Both the position numbers and the translations under genes were made by a program. Positions 54,422 to 62,557 of a stretch of 64,000 nucleotides of DNA are shown here, one piece after another; the first letter of the stretch is position 1, and every line of letters begins with the position of its first letter. Under the pieces are notes generated by a model, which worked only from the letters and a program-made list of their open reading frames with translations, was not told the origin of the DNA and ran no database searches. This DNA is from Paenibacillus sabinae T27 (GTDB lineage: Bacteria > Bacillota > Bacilli > Paenibacillales > Paenibacillaceae): NCBI RefSeq assembly GCF_000612505.1, contig NZ_CP004078.1, positions 4,983,001 through 5,047,000 on the forward strand. The letters are read 5' to 3'.

Positions 54422-55233
54422 CAGCGTCCCCCTCCTTTCGGACGGAATTCAGGCTGCCAAGGGGAGACGAGACGCTCGATCAGGCTCATCAGCCCATAGC
54501 TGGCCATGCCGAGAAACGCGCCGATGATAATGGTCGACCAGAACATGTACGTATGGGAAGGGCCGTAGTACAGGTTGCGCAGCATAATGACGCCGATGCC
54601 GTGCTGCGCGCCCATAAGCTCGACCAGAATCGCGCCGGTAACCGCAAGCGGAGCGGCGATCTTCAGGCCGCTGAACAAGCCGGGCAGAGCGGCGGGGAGC
54701 CGCAGCTTCGTGTAAACGGCCCAAGGCTTCGCCGCGTAGGAATGCATCAGCTCCAGCGCCGAAAGATCGACGCTTCGCAGCCCCCGCAGCATGTTGAGTG
54801 ATACGGGAAAGAACGTAATATAACCCGAGATAATAATCCGCGAAATCTGTTCATCGCGAACAATACCGTAAATGATCGGGGCAAGCCCCAGAATCGGTAT
54901 CATCTGCGAAGCGACGGCATAAGGGAAGGTAAGCTGCTCGATCGTCTTCGACACGCTCATCAGCACCGCGAGCAGCACGCCTGCGGCGGCGCCGAGCAGA
55001 AAGCCGACGGCAGCGTTCCCGAAGGTTGCAGCCCCCTCCTTCAGAAGCGTTCCGCCGTACTGAAAGAGCGTGGCGATCAGCTCATGCACATAGGGCAGCT
55101 TCGATTGGGCCAGCGGCGTATGCGCGACATTCAGCAGCACCCACGAAAGGGCCTCCCAGACAATTAGCAGCCCTGCTATCCAGACGAGCAGAGGCAGGAA
55201 CCGCCCCTTGACCAGCATGCTGTTTCCTTTCAT
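54421..55233 (-). CDS. ABC transporter permease (NMT1-type system), subunit 1
   Basis: This 270-residue permease has six helices and the same EAA-type loop (LMHSYAAKPWAVYTKLRLPAALPGLFSGLKIAAPLA) as its neighbour, showing the pair arose by duplication and acts as a heterodimer. ATG at 55233 has GAGGGAG eight bases upstream. Confidence 0.9.
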   Translation of the reverse strand: MKGNSMLVKGRFLPLLVWIAGLLIVWEALSWVLLNVAHTPLAQSKLPYVHELIATLFQYGGTLLKEGAATFGNAAVGFLLGAAAGVLLAVLMSVSKTIEQLTFPYAVASQMIPILGLAPIIYGIVRDEQISRIIISGYITFFPVSLNMLRGLRSVDLSALELMHSYAAKPWAVYTKLRLPAALPGLFSGLKIAAPLAVTGAILVELMGAQHGIGVIMLRNLYYGPSHTYMFWSTIIIGAFLGMASYGLMSLIERLVSPWQPEFRPKGGGR

Positions 55234-55236
55234 TAG

Positions 55237-56019
55237 TTACACTCCCTCAAAGCTGTCGCGGATGCCCGCGATCAGATCAAAAAATTCCGGGCTGTTTCTC
55301 ATTTCGGCCGTCCGCGGACGCGGCAGGGGAATATCAACGACAGCCGACAGGCGTCCCGGATGCGGAGACAGCACGAAGACCCGGTCGGACAGGAAGATGG
55401 ATTCGGGAATGCTGTGAGTTACAAATACGACCGTGTTGCCCACCTTGCTCCATACGGACAGCAGTTCTTCATTCAGCCGCTCGCGCGTGAATTCGTCGAG
55501 GGCCGAGAACGGCTCATCCATGAGCAGAATTTCCGGCTCCATGGACAGCGCCCGGGCAATGGCCACCCGCTGCTGCATCCCACCGCTCAGCTGCCACGGA
55601 TATTTGTCGGCAAAGCCCTGGAGGCCGACAAGCTCAAGCAGCTCAAGCGCCTTCTCGTCGCGGCGGGCCTTCTTGACGCCCATCAGCTCGAGCGGCAGCG
55701 TGATGTTATCCTTCACCTTGCGCCAGTCGTACAGCACGGGGCTTTGAAACACGATGCCGTATTTCTGGGCGAGCCGTGCCTCCTTGGCGCTTTTGCCCGC
55801 TACGGTAACCTTGCCTCTCGTCGGCTCGATCAGGTCGGCCATGAGCCGCAGCAGCGTCGTCTTTCCACATCCGGACGGCCCGAGCAGCGAGACGAACTCC
55901 CCCTTGGCGATATCCAGACTCACCTGATGCAGCGCCAATACATCCGCCGTATCCGTCTGATAGCGCATCTCCACATTTTCGAATTGAATTTCAGGAACTT
56001 TTGTCGCAATAAGTGACAT
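55237..56019 (-). CDS. ABC transporter ATP-binding protein (NMT1-type system)
   Basis: This 260-residue ATPase has Walker A GPSGCGKTT, Q-loop VFQSPVLYDWRKVKDNI, signature LSGGMQQRVAIARAL, Walker B LLMDEPFSALDEFT and switch His in FVTHSIPE. It powers the two permeases downstream. ATG at 56019 follows GGGGGA by about seven bases. It is the first gene of the importer operon, preceded by an inverted repeat. Confidence 0.93.
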   Translation of the reverse strand: MSLIATKVPEIQFENVEMRYQTDTADVLALHQVSLDIAKGEFVSLLGPSGCGKTTLLRLMADLIEPTRGKVTVAGKSAKEARLAQKYGIVFQSPVLYDWRKVKDNITLPLELMGVKKARRDEKALELLELVGLQGFADKYPWQLSGGMQQRVAIARALSMEPEILLMDEPFSALDEFTRERLNEELLSVWSKVGNTVVFVTHSIPESIFLSDRVFVLSPHPGRLSAVVDIPLPRPRTAEMRNSPEFFDLIAGIRDSFEGV

Positions 56020-56057
56020 CAATATTCCCCCTATCCCTGAATTTTTTATAAAATGTG

Positions 56058-56124
56058 ATGTTAGTTAACACCAAAATTAACATTAACAGCAAATTTACCT
56101 TTCCGATGTAGCTTTAACTAACAT
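56058..56124. promoter_or_regulatory. Inverted repeat in the importer's control region
   Basis: ATGTTAGTTAA at 56058-56068 and its exact complement TTAACTAACAT at 56114-56124 face each other across 45 bases that hold two more TTAAC half-sites. It lies 40-105 bases upstream of the ATPase gene. Confidence 0.45.
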
Positions 56125-56308
56125 GTTACACCGCTCCCCTCTTATCGACACTAGACAAAAAGTAAAATAGCTTCGGCGAATTTCCGTCATTTTGTCCAGC
56201 CAGCTAATTGGATTGTCAAAATTCCGCTCATTTGCCGATATATAATGAAACAGAAAGGCTGATTTTTCGGGTAAAGGTCTGTTTATCTATTGAAAGGAGG
56301 TGCTCCGG

Positions 56309-57931
56309 ATGGGGTCGTTTATCTCAAATTACATTGTCATCGTCGCCTTATCCGGCGTACTGAGCGCGCTGCTCGCCCTCTTCGCCTATTTCAAGGAAAC
56401 GGATTTCGCGGGTGTCAAAGCGTTCATCGTCAGCACATGCGCTTCCGCTATCTATACCTTCGGATTCGCCCTGGAGCTGTCCAGCCATTCGCTTGCGGAA
56501 ATTAATCTGTGGCTCAAAATCGAATACCTGGGCATGCCGTTCATTGCGCCCGCCAGCCTGATTATGGTCATTCATTTTCTGGGAATGGAACGGCTGATTA
56601 CAAGAGCACGGTTGATCGTTCTCGGCTTCATTCCCTGTCTGACCACCGTCATGGTCTGGACCAATGACTATCACCAATTGTTCTACCGATCAATGTATTT
56701 GCGTCCGTTATCGCCCGCGCCGCTGGTTGATTTCGTCATGGGGCCCGGCTATATCGTTCACGGCAGCTTTACTTTCGGCTGCCTGCTGGCAGCTGCCTGC
56801 CTCATGCTGGCGCAGTGGAACAAGATGAAGCGGGTGTACCGCCGGCAGTTCCTGACCATCCTGCTTGGGCTCACGCTGCCTACGATAGGCTCCTTTATGT
56901 ACTTGATAGGTAAGACACCTTACGGCATGGACCCGGTACCGGTCATTATGAGCCTGACCTCCGCGCTTTACATCTGGGCCATTCTCTCCAGAAGCATGCT
57001 GACCGCCGCGCCGATCGCACGCAGCAACCTGTTCGAAAGCATGCGCGACGGCGTGCTCGTGATGGACCTTTCCGACCGGCTCGTCGACTTCAACCGGGCC
57101 GCGGCCGGAATGATTCAGGGGTTGGATGCCGCCTCCATCGGCCATCAGTTGGCCCGGATCTTTCTCCCCGGCGGCAAGGACGCGATAGCCTATGCTATGG
57201 AGGCCGATCCCCTCGTTCAGGAGGAACGGGAATTGCAATGGGAGAATGGAGACAGCATCTACTATTACGAAATCCGTTCCTCGCTCGTTCGCAAGCGCGG
57301 CGGGCAAGTGGCCGGGCGGATGATCGTGTTGATCGATGTGACGGAACGTACGCTGCTTCAGGACAGGCTCCGGCAGCTGGCCACGATGGACAGCCTGACG
57401 GGCATTTGCAATCGCACCTACTTTATGGAGCGAAGCAGCGAGCTGCTGGAGCGCTGCTTGAAGGAGGGCGGCCGCCTGTCGATCGCGCTGTTTGACGTCG
57501 ATCACTTCAAGAGCATTAATGACCGCTATGGCCATGGGTGCGGGGATTCGGCACTGCGCCATATTGCGGATATTTGCCGCGGTCATCTTCGTGAGGGCGA
57601 TGTGTTCGGACGCTACGGAGGCGAGGAATTCGTGCTGTGCCTGCCGAACACTTCACTGGATGAGGCGGCGAGGCTGGCCGACTGTATCCGCAGGGCGATC
57701 GAGGCCGCAAGCCTGGAGTCGCCTAACGGCCGCATCAACGTCACCGTCAGCTTCGGCGTCACGGAGGCTGTGCCCGGCAGTACGCTAGAGGCGCTGCTTA
57801 CGGAAGCCGACCATGCCCTGTACGCCTCCAAACGGGGCGGTCGCAATGCCGTGCATCTGTCGGCTGGCTCCGAAATGGTCCGCTTTCAAGCGGACCCCGC
57901 TGCTTGCATCGGAGCCTCTGCCGACGGATAA
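56309..57931 (+). CDS. 7TM-sensor PAS-like GGDEF protein (diguanylate cyclase)
   Basis: This 540-residue protein has seven N-terminal hydrophobic helices (about 1-225), a histidine-kinase-type 7TM sensor. A PAS-like segment (about 240-355, LFESMRDGVLVMDLSDRLVDFNRAA) and a GGDEF domain with GGEEF at 437-441 follow. GGEEF is an active-site variant used by true cyclases, and there is no EAL domain, so it probably only makes c-di-GMP. ATG at 56309 is eight bases from AAAGGAGGT. It is divergent from the importer operon. Confidence 0.92.
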   Translation: MGSFISNYIVIVALSGVLSALLALFAYFKETDFAGVKAFIVSTCASAIYTFGFALELSSHSLAEINLWLKIEYLGMPFIAPASLIMVIHFLGMERLITRARLIVLGFIPCLTTVMVWTNDYHQLFYRSMYLRPLSPAPLVDFVMGPGYIVHGSFTFGCLLAAACLMLAQWNKMKRVYRRQFLTILLGLTLPTIGSFMYLIGKTPYGMDPVPVIMSLTSALYIWAILSRSMLTAAPIARSNLFESMRDGVLVMDLSDRLVDFNRAAAGMIQGLDAASIGHQLARIFLPGGKDAIAYAMEADPLVQEERELQWENGDSIYYYEIRSSLVRKRGGQVAGRMIVLIDVTERTLLQDRLRQLATMDSLTGICNRTYFMERSSELLERCLKEGGRLSIALFDVDHFKSINDRYGHGCGDSALRHIADICRGHLREGDVFGRYGGEEFVLCLPNTSLDEAARLADCIRRAIEAASLESPNGRINVTVSFGVTEAVPGSTLEALLTEADHALYASKRGGRNAVHLSAGSEMVRFQADPAACIGASADG

Positions 57932-57935
57932 GACA

Positions 57936-57974
57936 AAAGGAATCGCCCCTGTTATGGGAGGCGGTTCCTTTTCT
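57936..57974 (+). terminator. Terminator of the diguanylate cyclase gene
   Basis: AAAGGAATCGCC pairs with GGCGGTTCCTTTT (one G-T and one mismatch) around a CCCTGTTATGGGA loop; T-rich bases follow. Confidence 0.7.
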
Positions 57975-58118
57975 GTATATTCGCCTTTATGATGAGGGCC
58001 GGCGGGACTTTAATCTTTTTGTTGTTTTTCCGCCGTTCATTTCAGTTTAAATAGAAGATATCCGGGGACTGGCCGGACACATTTTGGCTAACAATGGGAA
58101 GAATAGGAGGAGAGCCTT

Positions 58119-58976
58119 GTGATCAGGATCGGTTTGACGGGATTCGGCGACCATGAAGAGCTGTACGGCAAAATCAAGCCCGCCGACCGGCTGCCCGCGT
58201 ACAGCGCGCATTTTTCCATAGTGGAAATCGACAGCTCCTTCTATGCCGTTCAGCCGGTGAAAAATTACGTTAAATGGGTAAGCCAGACGCCTGACGATTT
58301 CGGGTTCATTGTCAAAGCCTATCAGGGAATGACCGGACATCTGCGGGGCAAAAAGAATTACTTCGATACCGCCGAGGACATGTTCCAGGCGTTTCATACT
58401 TCCATAGAGCCCGTCATTGCAGCAGGCAAGCTGACCATGACGCTCTTTCAGTTCCCGCCGTGGTTCGACTGTACGAAGGAGAACGTGGATACGCTGCGCG
58501 AGACCAGGGAACGGATGAAAGATGTGCCCTGCGCGCTGGAATTCCGCAACTCCACCTGGTACAGCGCAGAATACCGGGAGCGGACGCTTGCTTTTATGAA
58601 AAAAGAAGGCTGGATTCATACGGTGGTCGACGAGCCGCAGGCTGGAACAGGGTCCATTCCGATCGTGTCCGTGGCGACTTCGCCGGAGGCGACCTATGTG
58701 CGGATGCATGGACGGAACGCCAAAGGGTGGCATCAGAGCAGCCGCCCAGATTGGCGCAGTCTTCGCTATCTGTACCGTTACAGCACGGAAGAACTGACGG
58801 AATGGCGGGACCGGCTGAAAGAGCTGGAGAAGGACTCTCGGAACGTATATGTGGTCTTCAACAATAATTCAGCGGGGGACGCTACCCCGAATGCCAAGGA
58901 GCTGCAGGCTTTGCTTGGCGGAGACGACAGCGGTCTTGCGCCGCTGCAGCTCGATCTGTTCAACAACCCATCATGA
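58119..58976 (+). CDS. DUF72-family protein
   Basis: The 285 residues fit DUF72: IRIGLTGFGDH at the N-terminus, VEIDSSFYAVQPVKNYVKWVSQTPDDFGFIVKAYQGMTGH, LFQFPPWFDCTKENVDTL and a late YVRMHGRNAKGWHQ, the family's conserved barrel segments. The biochemical role is not established. GTG at 58119 follows AGGAGGAG. It may share a transcript with the amylase (63-base gap). Confidence 0.9.
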   Translation: MIRIGLTGFGDHEELYGKIKPADRLPAYSAHFSIVEIDSSFYAVQPVKNYVKWVSQTPDDFGFIVKAYQGMTGHLRGKKNYFDTAEDMFQAFHTSIEPVIAAGKLTMTLFQFPPWFDCTKENVDTLRETRERMKDVPCALEFRNSTWYSAEYRERTLAFMKKEGWIHTVVDEPQAGTGSIPIVSVATSPEATYVRMHGRNAKGWHQSSRPDWRSLRYLYRYSTEELTEWRDRLKELEKDSRNVYVVFNNNSAGDATPNAKELQALLGGDDSGLAPLQLDLFNNPS

Positions 58977-59039
58977 TTTACATATAATGGACTCAATCTG
59001 TGCGCCGCTGGAAATGAAGCAGGAATAGGGAGGCAAATC

Positions 59040-60599
59040 ATGATGAAACGCAATCATACGATGATGCAGTTCTTCGAGTGGCATGTCGCCGCCGACGGTG
59101 AGCATTGGAAGCGGCTGGTAAAGCTTGCGCCGGACCTGAAAGCGGCGGGAATCGATGCAGTCTGGATTCCGCCGGTGACGAAGGGCCAATCGAACGAAGA
59201 TACCGGGTACGGTGTATACGATCTGTACGATCTGGGCGAGTTCGATCAAAAAGGGAGCGTCCGAACGAAATACGGAACAAAGCAGGATCTGATCGACGCG
59301 ATTGCCGAATGCGTCAGGAATGGAATTGCCGTCTATGTCGATCTGGTCATGAATCACAAAGCCGGCGCGGATGAAACGGAGGTGTTCCAGGTCGTCGAAG
59401 TCGACCCGGAGAACCGGCTGGAGGTCATATCCGAACCGTTCGAAATTGAAGGCTGGACGAAATTCACGTTTCCCGGGCGCGGCGACCAGTACTCTTCCTT
59501 TAAATGGAACCACGAGCATTTTAACGGTACGGACTATGACGCCGGGGAAGACCGGACCGGCATCTTCAAGATTATCGGGGAGAACAAGGACTGGAGCCGC
59601 AATGTGGACGACGAGTTCGGAAACTACGACTACCTGATGTTCGCCAATATTGATTACGACAACCCCGTTGTACGGTCGGAAATGCTGGAATGGGGAAAAT
59701 GGCTCGTCGATACCCTCCAATGCAGCGGGTACCGGCTGGACGCCATCAAGCACATCAATTATGAATTTATCGGCGAATTCGCGGCAGAAATGACCCGTAA
59801 GCGCGGGGAGGATTTCTATATTGTCGGCGAATTCTGGAATCCAGACGTTGAAGCCTGCCGCCAGTTTCTGGACACCGTTGATTATCAGATCGACCTGTTC
59901 GATGTGGCGCTCCATTATAAATTCCATGCCGTGTCGCTCAGCGGCCGGGATTTCGATCTGACCACCCTATTCGATGATACGCTGGTGCAGACACATCCCA
60001 CCCATGCCGTCACCTTTGTCGACAACCATGATTCCCAGCCCCACGAGTCGCTGGAATCCTGGGTCGGCGACTGGTTCAAGCTGAGCGCGTATGCGCTGAT
60101 CCTGCTTCGCCGGGACGGGTATCCCGTTGTATTTTACGGCGATTATTACGGCATCGGCGGACCGACGGAGATTCCCGGCAAGCGCGAAGACATCGACCGG
60201 CTGCTGTCCGCCCGCTACCATAAAGCCTACGGTGAACAGAACGATTACTTCGATCATCCGAACACGATCGGCTGGGTGCGCCGGGGAGTCGAGGAGATCC
60301 CGGGCTCGGGCTGCGCAGTCGTGGTATCGAACGGAGACGACGGCGAGAAGAGCATGTTCGTCGGCGAGGAACGCGCCGGTGAGGTCTGGGCCGATCTGAC
60401 GCTGAGCCGGGAAGACACCGTTGAAATCGGCGAAGACGGATGGGCCGTCTTTCCGGTAAACGGCGGCGGCGTATCCGTATGGGCCCTGCCGCTGGAGCAG
60501 CCGGGCGGTGACGGCGACGAGGTCCGCTCCGAAGCCGCTCCCCGGACTGAAAAGGCCGCAAAAATCAATAAACAGGCAAAGAAGAGCTATATAAAATGA
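59040..60599 (+). CDS. Cytoplasmic GH13 alpha-amylase
   Basis: This 519-residue amylase hydrolyses internal alpha-1,4 glucan bonds. Catalytic residues are Asp234 (YRLDAIKHI), Glu264 (VGEFW) and Asp331 (FVDNHD), almost the numbering of Bacillus licheniformis mature amylase. There is no signal peptide, so it acts on intracellular glucan or imported maltodextrin. GGGAGG precedes the ATG. The C-terminus is odd: after about residue 492 it is charged and low in complexity, and the last five codons plus the stop come from the terminal inverted repeat of the element at 60588-60843. Confidence 0.94.
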   Translation: MMKRNHTMMQFFEWHVAADGEHWKRLVKLAPDLKAAGIDAVWIPPVTKGQSNEDTGYGVYDLYDLGEFDQKGSVRTKYGTKQDLIDAIAECVRNGIAVYVDLVMNHKAGADETEVFQVVEVDPENRLEVISEPFEIEGWTKFTFPGRGDQYSSFKWNHEHFNGTDYDAGEDRTGIFKIIGENKDWSRNVDDEFGNYDYLMFANIDYDNPVVRSEMLEWGKWLVDTLQCSGYRLDAIKHINYEFIGEFAAEMTRKRGEDFYIVGEFWNPDVEACRQFLDTVDYQIDLFDVALHYKFHAVSLSGRDFDLTTLFDDTLVQTHPTHAVTFVDNHDSQPHESLESWVGDWFKLSAYALILLRRDGYPVVFYGDYYGIGGPTEIPGKREDIDRLLSARYHKAYGEQNDYFDHPNTIGWVRRGVEEIPGSGCAVVVSNGDDGEKSMFVGEERAGEVWADLTLSREDTVEIGEDGWAVFPVNGGGVSVWALPLEQPGGDGDEVRSEAAPRTEKAAKINKQAKKSYIK

Positions 60600-60843
60600 A
60601 CTTAAAAAAATGACATCAGGGTGAGAGTAACGAAGGGGAAGTTTGGAACTGTAGGAGCGATAGCGATCGCCCGAAAGCTTTCCGGAGGAAAGCTCGCTTC
60701 GAAAGCATAGGCTGTCTCCGGATTTCATCCGTGAAGAGCGGTGTAATCAAGAAATCTGGAGATGGGCAGCGGCCGGAAGTCCAAACATTCCTCGCAGTTA
60801 TACACGATACCCAAATGGGAAAATCTCAAGTTCATTTTATATA
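60588..60843. repeat. 256-bp element with 16-bp perfect terminal inverted repeats
   Basis: Left end 60588-60603 (TATATAAAATGAACTT) and right end 60828-60843 are exact complements. Inside lie further self-complementary pairs: GTTTGGA (about 60640) with TCCAAAC (about 60779), GTCTCCGGATTT with AAATCTGGAGAT, and short ones such as GCGATAGCGATCGC and CGGATTTCATCCG. There is no open frame of note. It looks like a miniature mobile element or a structured RNA. Confidence 0.75.
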
Positions 60844-60898
60844 ACCGGCGAATCGGCGCCGGGCTCCATACAGACAAAACCCACGCTTCAAACACAAC

Positions 60899-60945
60899 AA
60901 GCCCAGCGATCCGCGAGATGCATGCGGACGGCTGGGCTGCTGTAT
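60899..60945 (-). terminator. Terminator of bioY
   Basis: AGCCCAGC and GCTGGGCT (60900-60907 with 60931-60938) form the stem, with an inner GTCCGC/GCGGAT pair. On the minus strand TGTTGTGTTTG follows. Confidence 0.6.
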
Positions 60946-60996
60946 TATTGATGAGAACGGACTTCTGCGGTGTATATATGATTCAGACGCTTCAGT

Positions 60997-61608
60997 CTAG
61001 GCTTTTTCTTCGTACGCGTTCTTACCGAGCCAAGCTCCGCTTGACCCGCCCACAATCCGCTCAATCGGATAGACCTTCCATACGGCGGTCACAACCGATG
61101 CGCACAGCGCAGCCTTGAGGAAGTCCCCCGGAAGGAACGGCAGCATGCCCGCGGTCAGCGCTTTGGGCAGCGTATCAAGGCTTGGAATCGAGTGAACCAG
61201 CCAGGCGACGCCGCTCGGGTAGACCAGCAGAGAGCCGAACAGGAAGTTCACCAGGAGCAGCTTGCCGACGGTGAACTTGCCCTTCGACATCCGCTGGGCG
61301 AACCATCCAATCAGGAAGGCTGAAACCGGCCAGGCGAAGATGTAACCGGCGGTCGGACCGACAAGGACGGACAGACCTCCTCTTCCCGCCAACACGGGAA
61401 AACCGGCGGCGGCGAGGCCGATAACGATCAGGACGGCGATAGTTCCATATCGGGCGCCCAGCACGGAACCGGCCAGCATAACAGCCAGCGTCTGCAGAGT
61501 AATAGGCACCGTTGAAAAAGGAAGCGACACTTTCATTGAGCTTAACGCGATCATCACGCCCGCAAAGAGCGCACTGAAAATAAGTCCGCGCAAGGACCAT
61601 CTGTTCAT
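60997..61608 (-). CDS. bioY: BioY biotin-binding S component
   Basis: This 203-residue membrane protein has six helices. MKVSLPFSTVPITLQTLAVMLAGSVLG is broken into the family's N-terminal motif (PVPITLQTL-type), and GLSVLVGPTAGYIFAWPVSAFLIG is the BioY signature. It binds biotin and works with an ECF module, two subunits of which are encoded divergently next door. ATG at 61608 is ten bases from GGAGG; an upstream in-frame start at 61647 is not needed. Confidence 0.93.
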   Translation of the reverse strand: MNRWSLRGLIFSALFAGVMIALSSMKVSLPFSTVPITLQTLAVMLAGSVLGARYGTIAVLIVIGLAAAGFPVLAGRGGLSVLVGPTAGYIFAWPVSAFLIGWFAQRMSKGKFTVGKLLLVNFLFGSLLVYPSGVAWLVHSIPSLDTLPKALTAGMLPFLPGDFLKAALCASVVTAVWKVYPIERIVGGSSGAWLGKNAYEEKA

Positions 61609-61637
61609 GGGATAAACATCCTCCATTTTTTTAGACC

Positions 61638-61666
61638 AATATAACATCTAATCCCGAATACAGCAA
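61638..61666 (-). promoter_or_regulatory. Promoter of bioY
   Basis: On the minus strand TTGCTG (61661-61666) and TATATT (61638-61643) are 17 bases apart, 30 bases before the bioY start. Confidence 0.5.
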
Positions 61667-61667
61667 C

Positions 61668-61694
61668 GCGTTAATCTGATATAATCGTTAACGC
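61668..61694. promoter_or_regulatory. Inverted repeat between bioY and ecfA1
   Basis: GCGTTAA, 13 bases, then TTAACGC. The spacer contains an extended -10 (TGATATAAT) facing ecfA1. The arms recall the GTTAAC core of BirA sites, so biotin-dependent repression of both genes is possible; this is inference. Confidence 0.45.
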
Positions 61695-61732
61695 AAGCGA
61701 GTGTCAGTCTTACAAGAAAGAGAGCGGTCATC

Positions 61733-62557
61733 ATGATTCTTGCCAGTCACTTGAACCTGACACTGCGGGACGGCTACCAGAGCCTGCCGGTGCTTCAGGA
61801 TATTACTATACATATCAAAAAAGGGGAATGGATCGCGCTGACGGGGGCCAACGGCAGCGGCAAATCCAGCCTCGTCCGGACCTTCAACGGACTGCTCATT
61901 CCATCCTCAGGCCATCTGACGGCGGCGGGGCTCGATTTGCGGTACGCCGAAAGCCGCAGCGCCGTCAAACGGAGCATCCAGCTCGTCTTTCAGAACCCGG
62001 AAGCCCAAAGTATCGGCTCGACGCCGGAGGAGGATGTCGCCTTCGGTCTGGAGAACCGGGGGATCTCCCGGGAGGAAATGAAGGCGCGGACGCTAAACGC
62101 CCTGCGGCAGACGGGCCTTGGGCACAAAGCCGGAGCGCCGGTGTCCGAGCTGTCGGGCGGCGAGCGGCAGCGCCTGGCCATCGCCTGCTGCCTGGCGCTG
62201 GAAGCGGAAATGATTATTTTTGACGAGGCGACCTCGATGCTGGACCCCGTCTCCCGCAAAGAAATTTTCGAGCTGAGCCGTGAACTGTGGCGGCGGGGAG
62301 TAACCGTGCTGTGGGTAACGCAGCGGATGGAAGAGCTGGCGGCGGCGGACCGCGTGGCCGTCATGGACCATGGACGGCTGGTCTACGACGGCGATCCCCG
62401 GACGCTCTTTTACGACTCCGGGCTGCCGGCCGCGCTTAGCTGGGAGGATTCACCCGTCATCGGCATCGGCCGGATGATGCGGGAGAACGGCTGGCCGTCT
62501 GATCTGCTGCCGCTGACGGAGCAGCAGCTGGAGGAGGCGCTATGCCGGTACAGCTGA
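61733..62557 (+). CDS. ecfA1: ECF transporter ATPase (EcfA1-type)
   Basis: This 274-residue ATPase has Walker A GANGSGKSS, Q-loop LVFQNPEAQSIGSTPEEDVAFGLEN broken into the ECF signature (NPE-Q), signature ELSGGERQRLAIACCL, Walker B IIFDEATSMLDP and switch VTQRME, in which the usual His is replaced by Gln (VTQ). It pairs with the EcfA2-type protein downstream, overlapping it by 16 bases. ATG at 61733 follows AAGAGAG. Confidence 0.92.
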   Translation: MILASHLNLTLRDGYQSLPVLQDITIHIKKGEWIALTGANGSGKSSLVRTFNGLLIPSSGHLTAAGLDLRYAESRSAVKRSIQLVFQNPEAQSIGSTPEEDVAFGLENRGISREEMKARTLNALRQTGLGHKAGAPVSELSGGERQRLAIACCLALEAEMIIFDEATSMLDPVSRKEIFELSRELWRRGVTVLWVTQRMEELAAADRVAVMDHGRLVYDGDPRTLFYDSGLPAALSWEDSPVIGIGRMMRENGWPSDLLPLTEQQLEEALCRYS

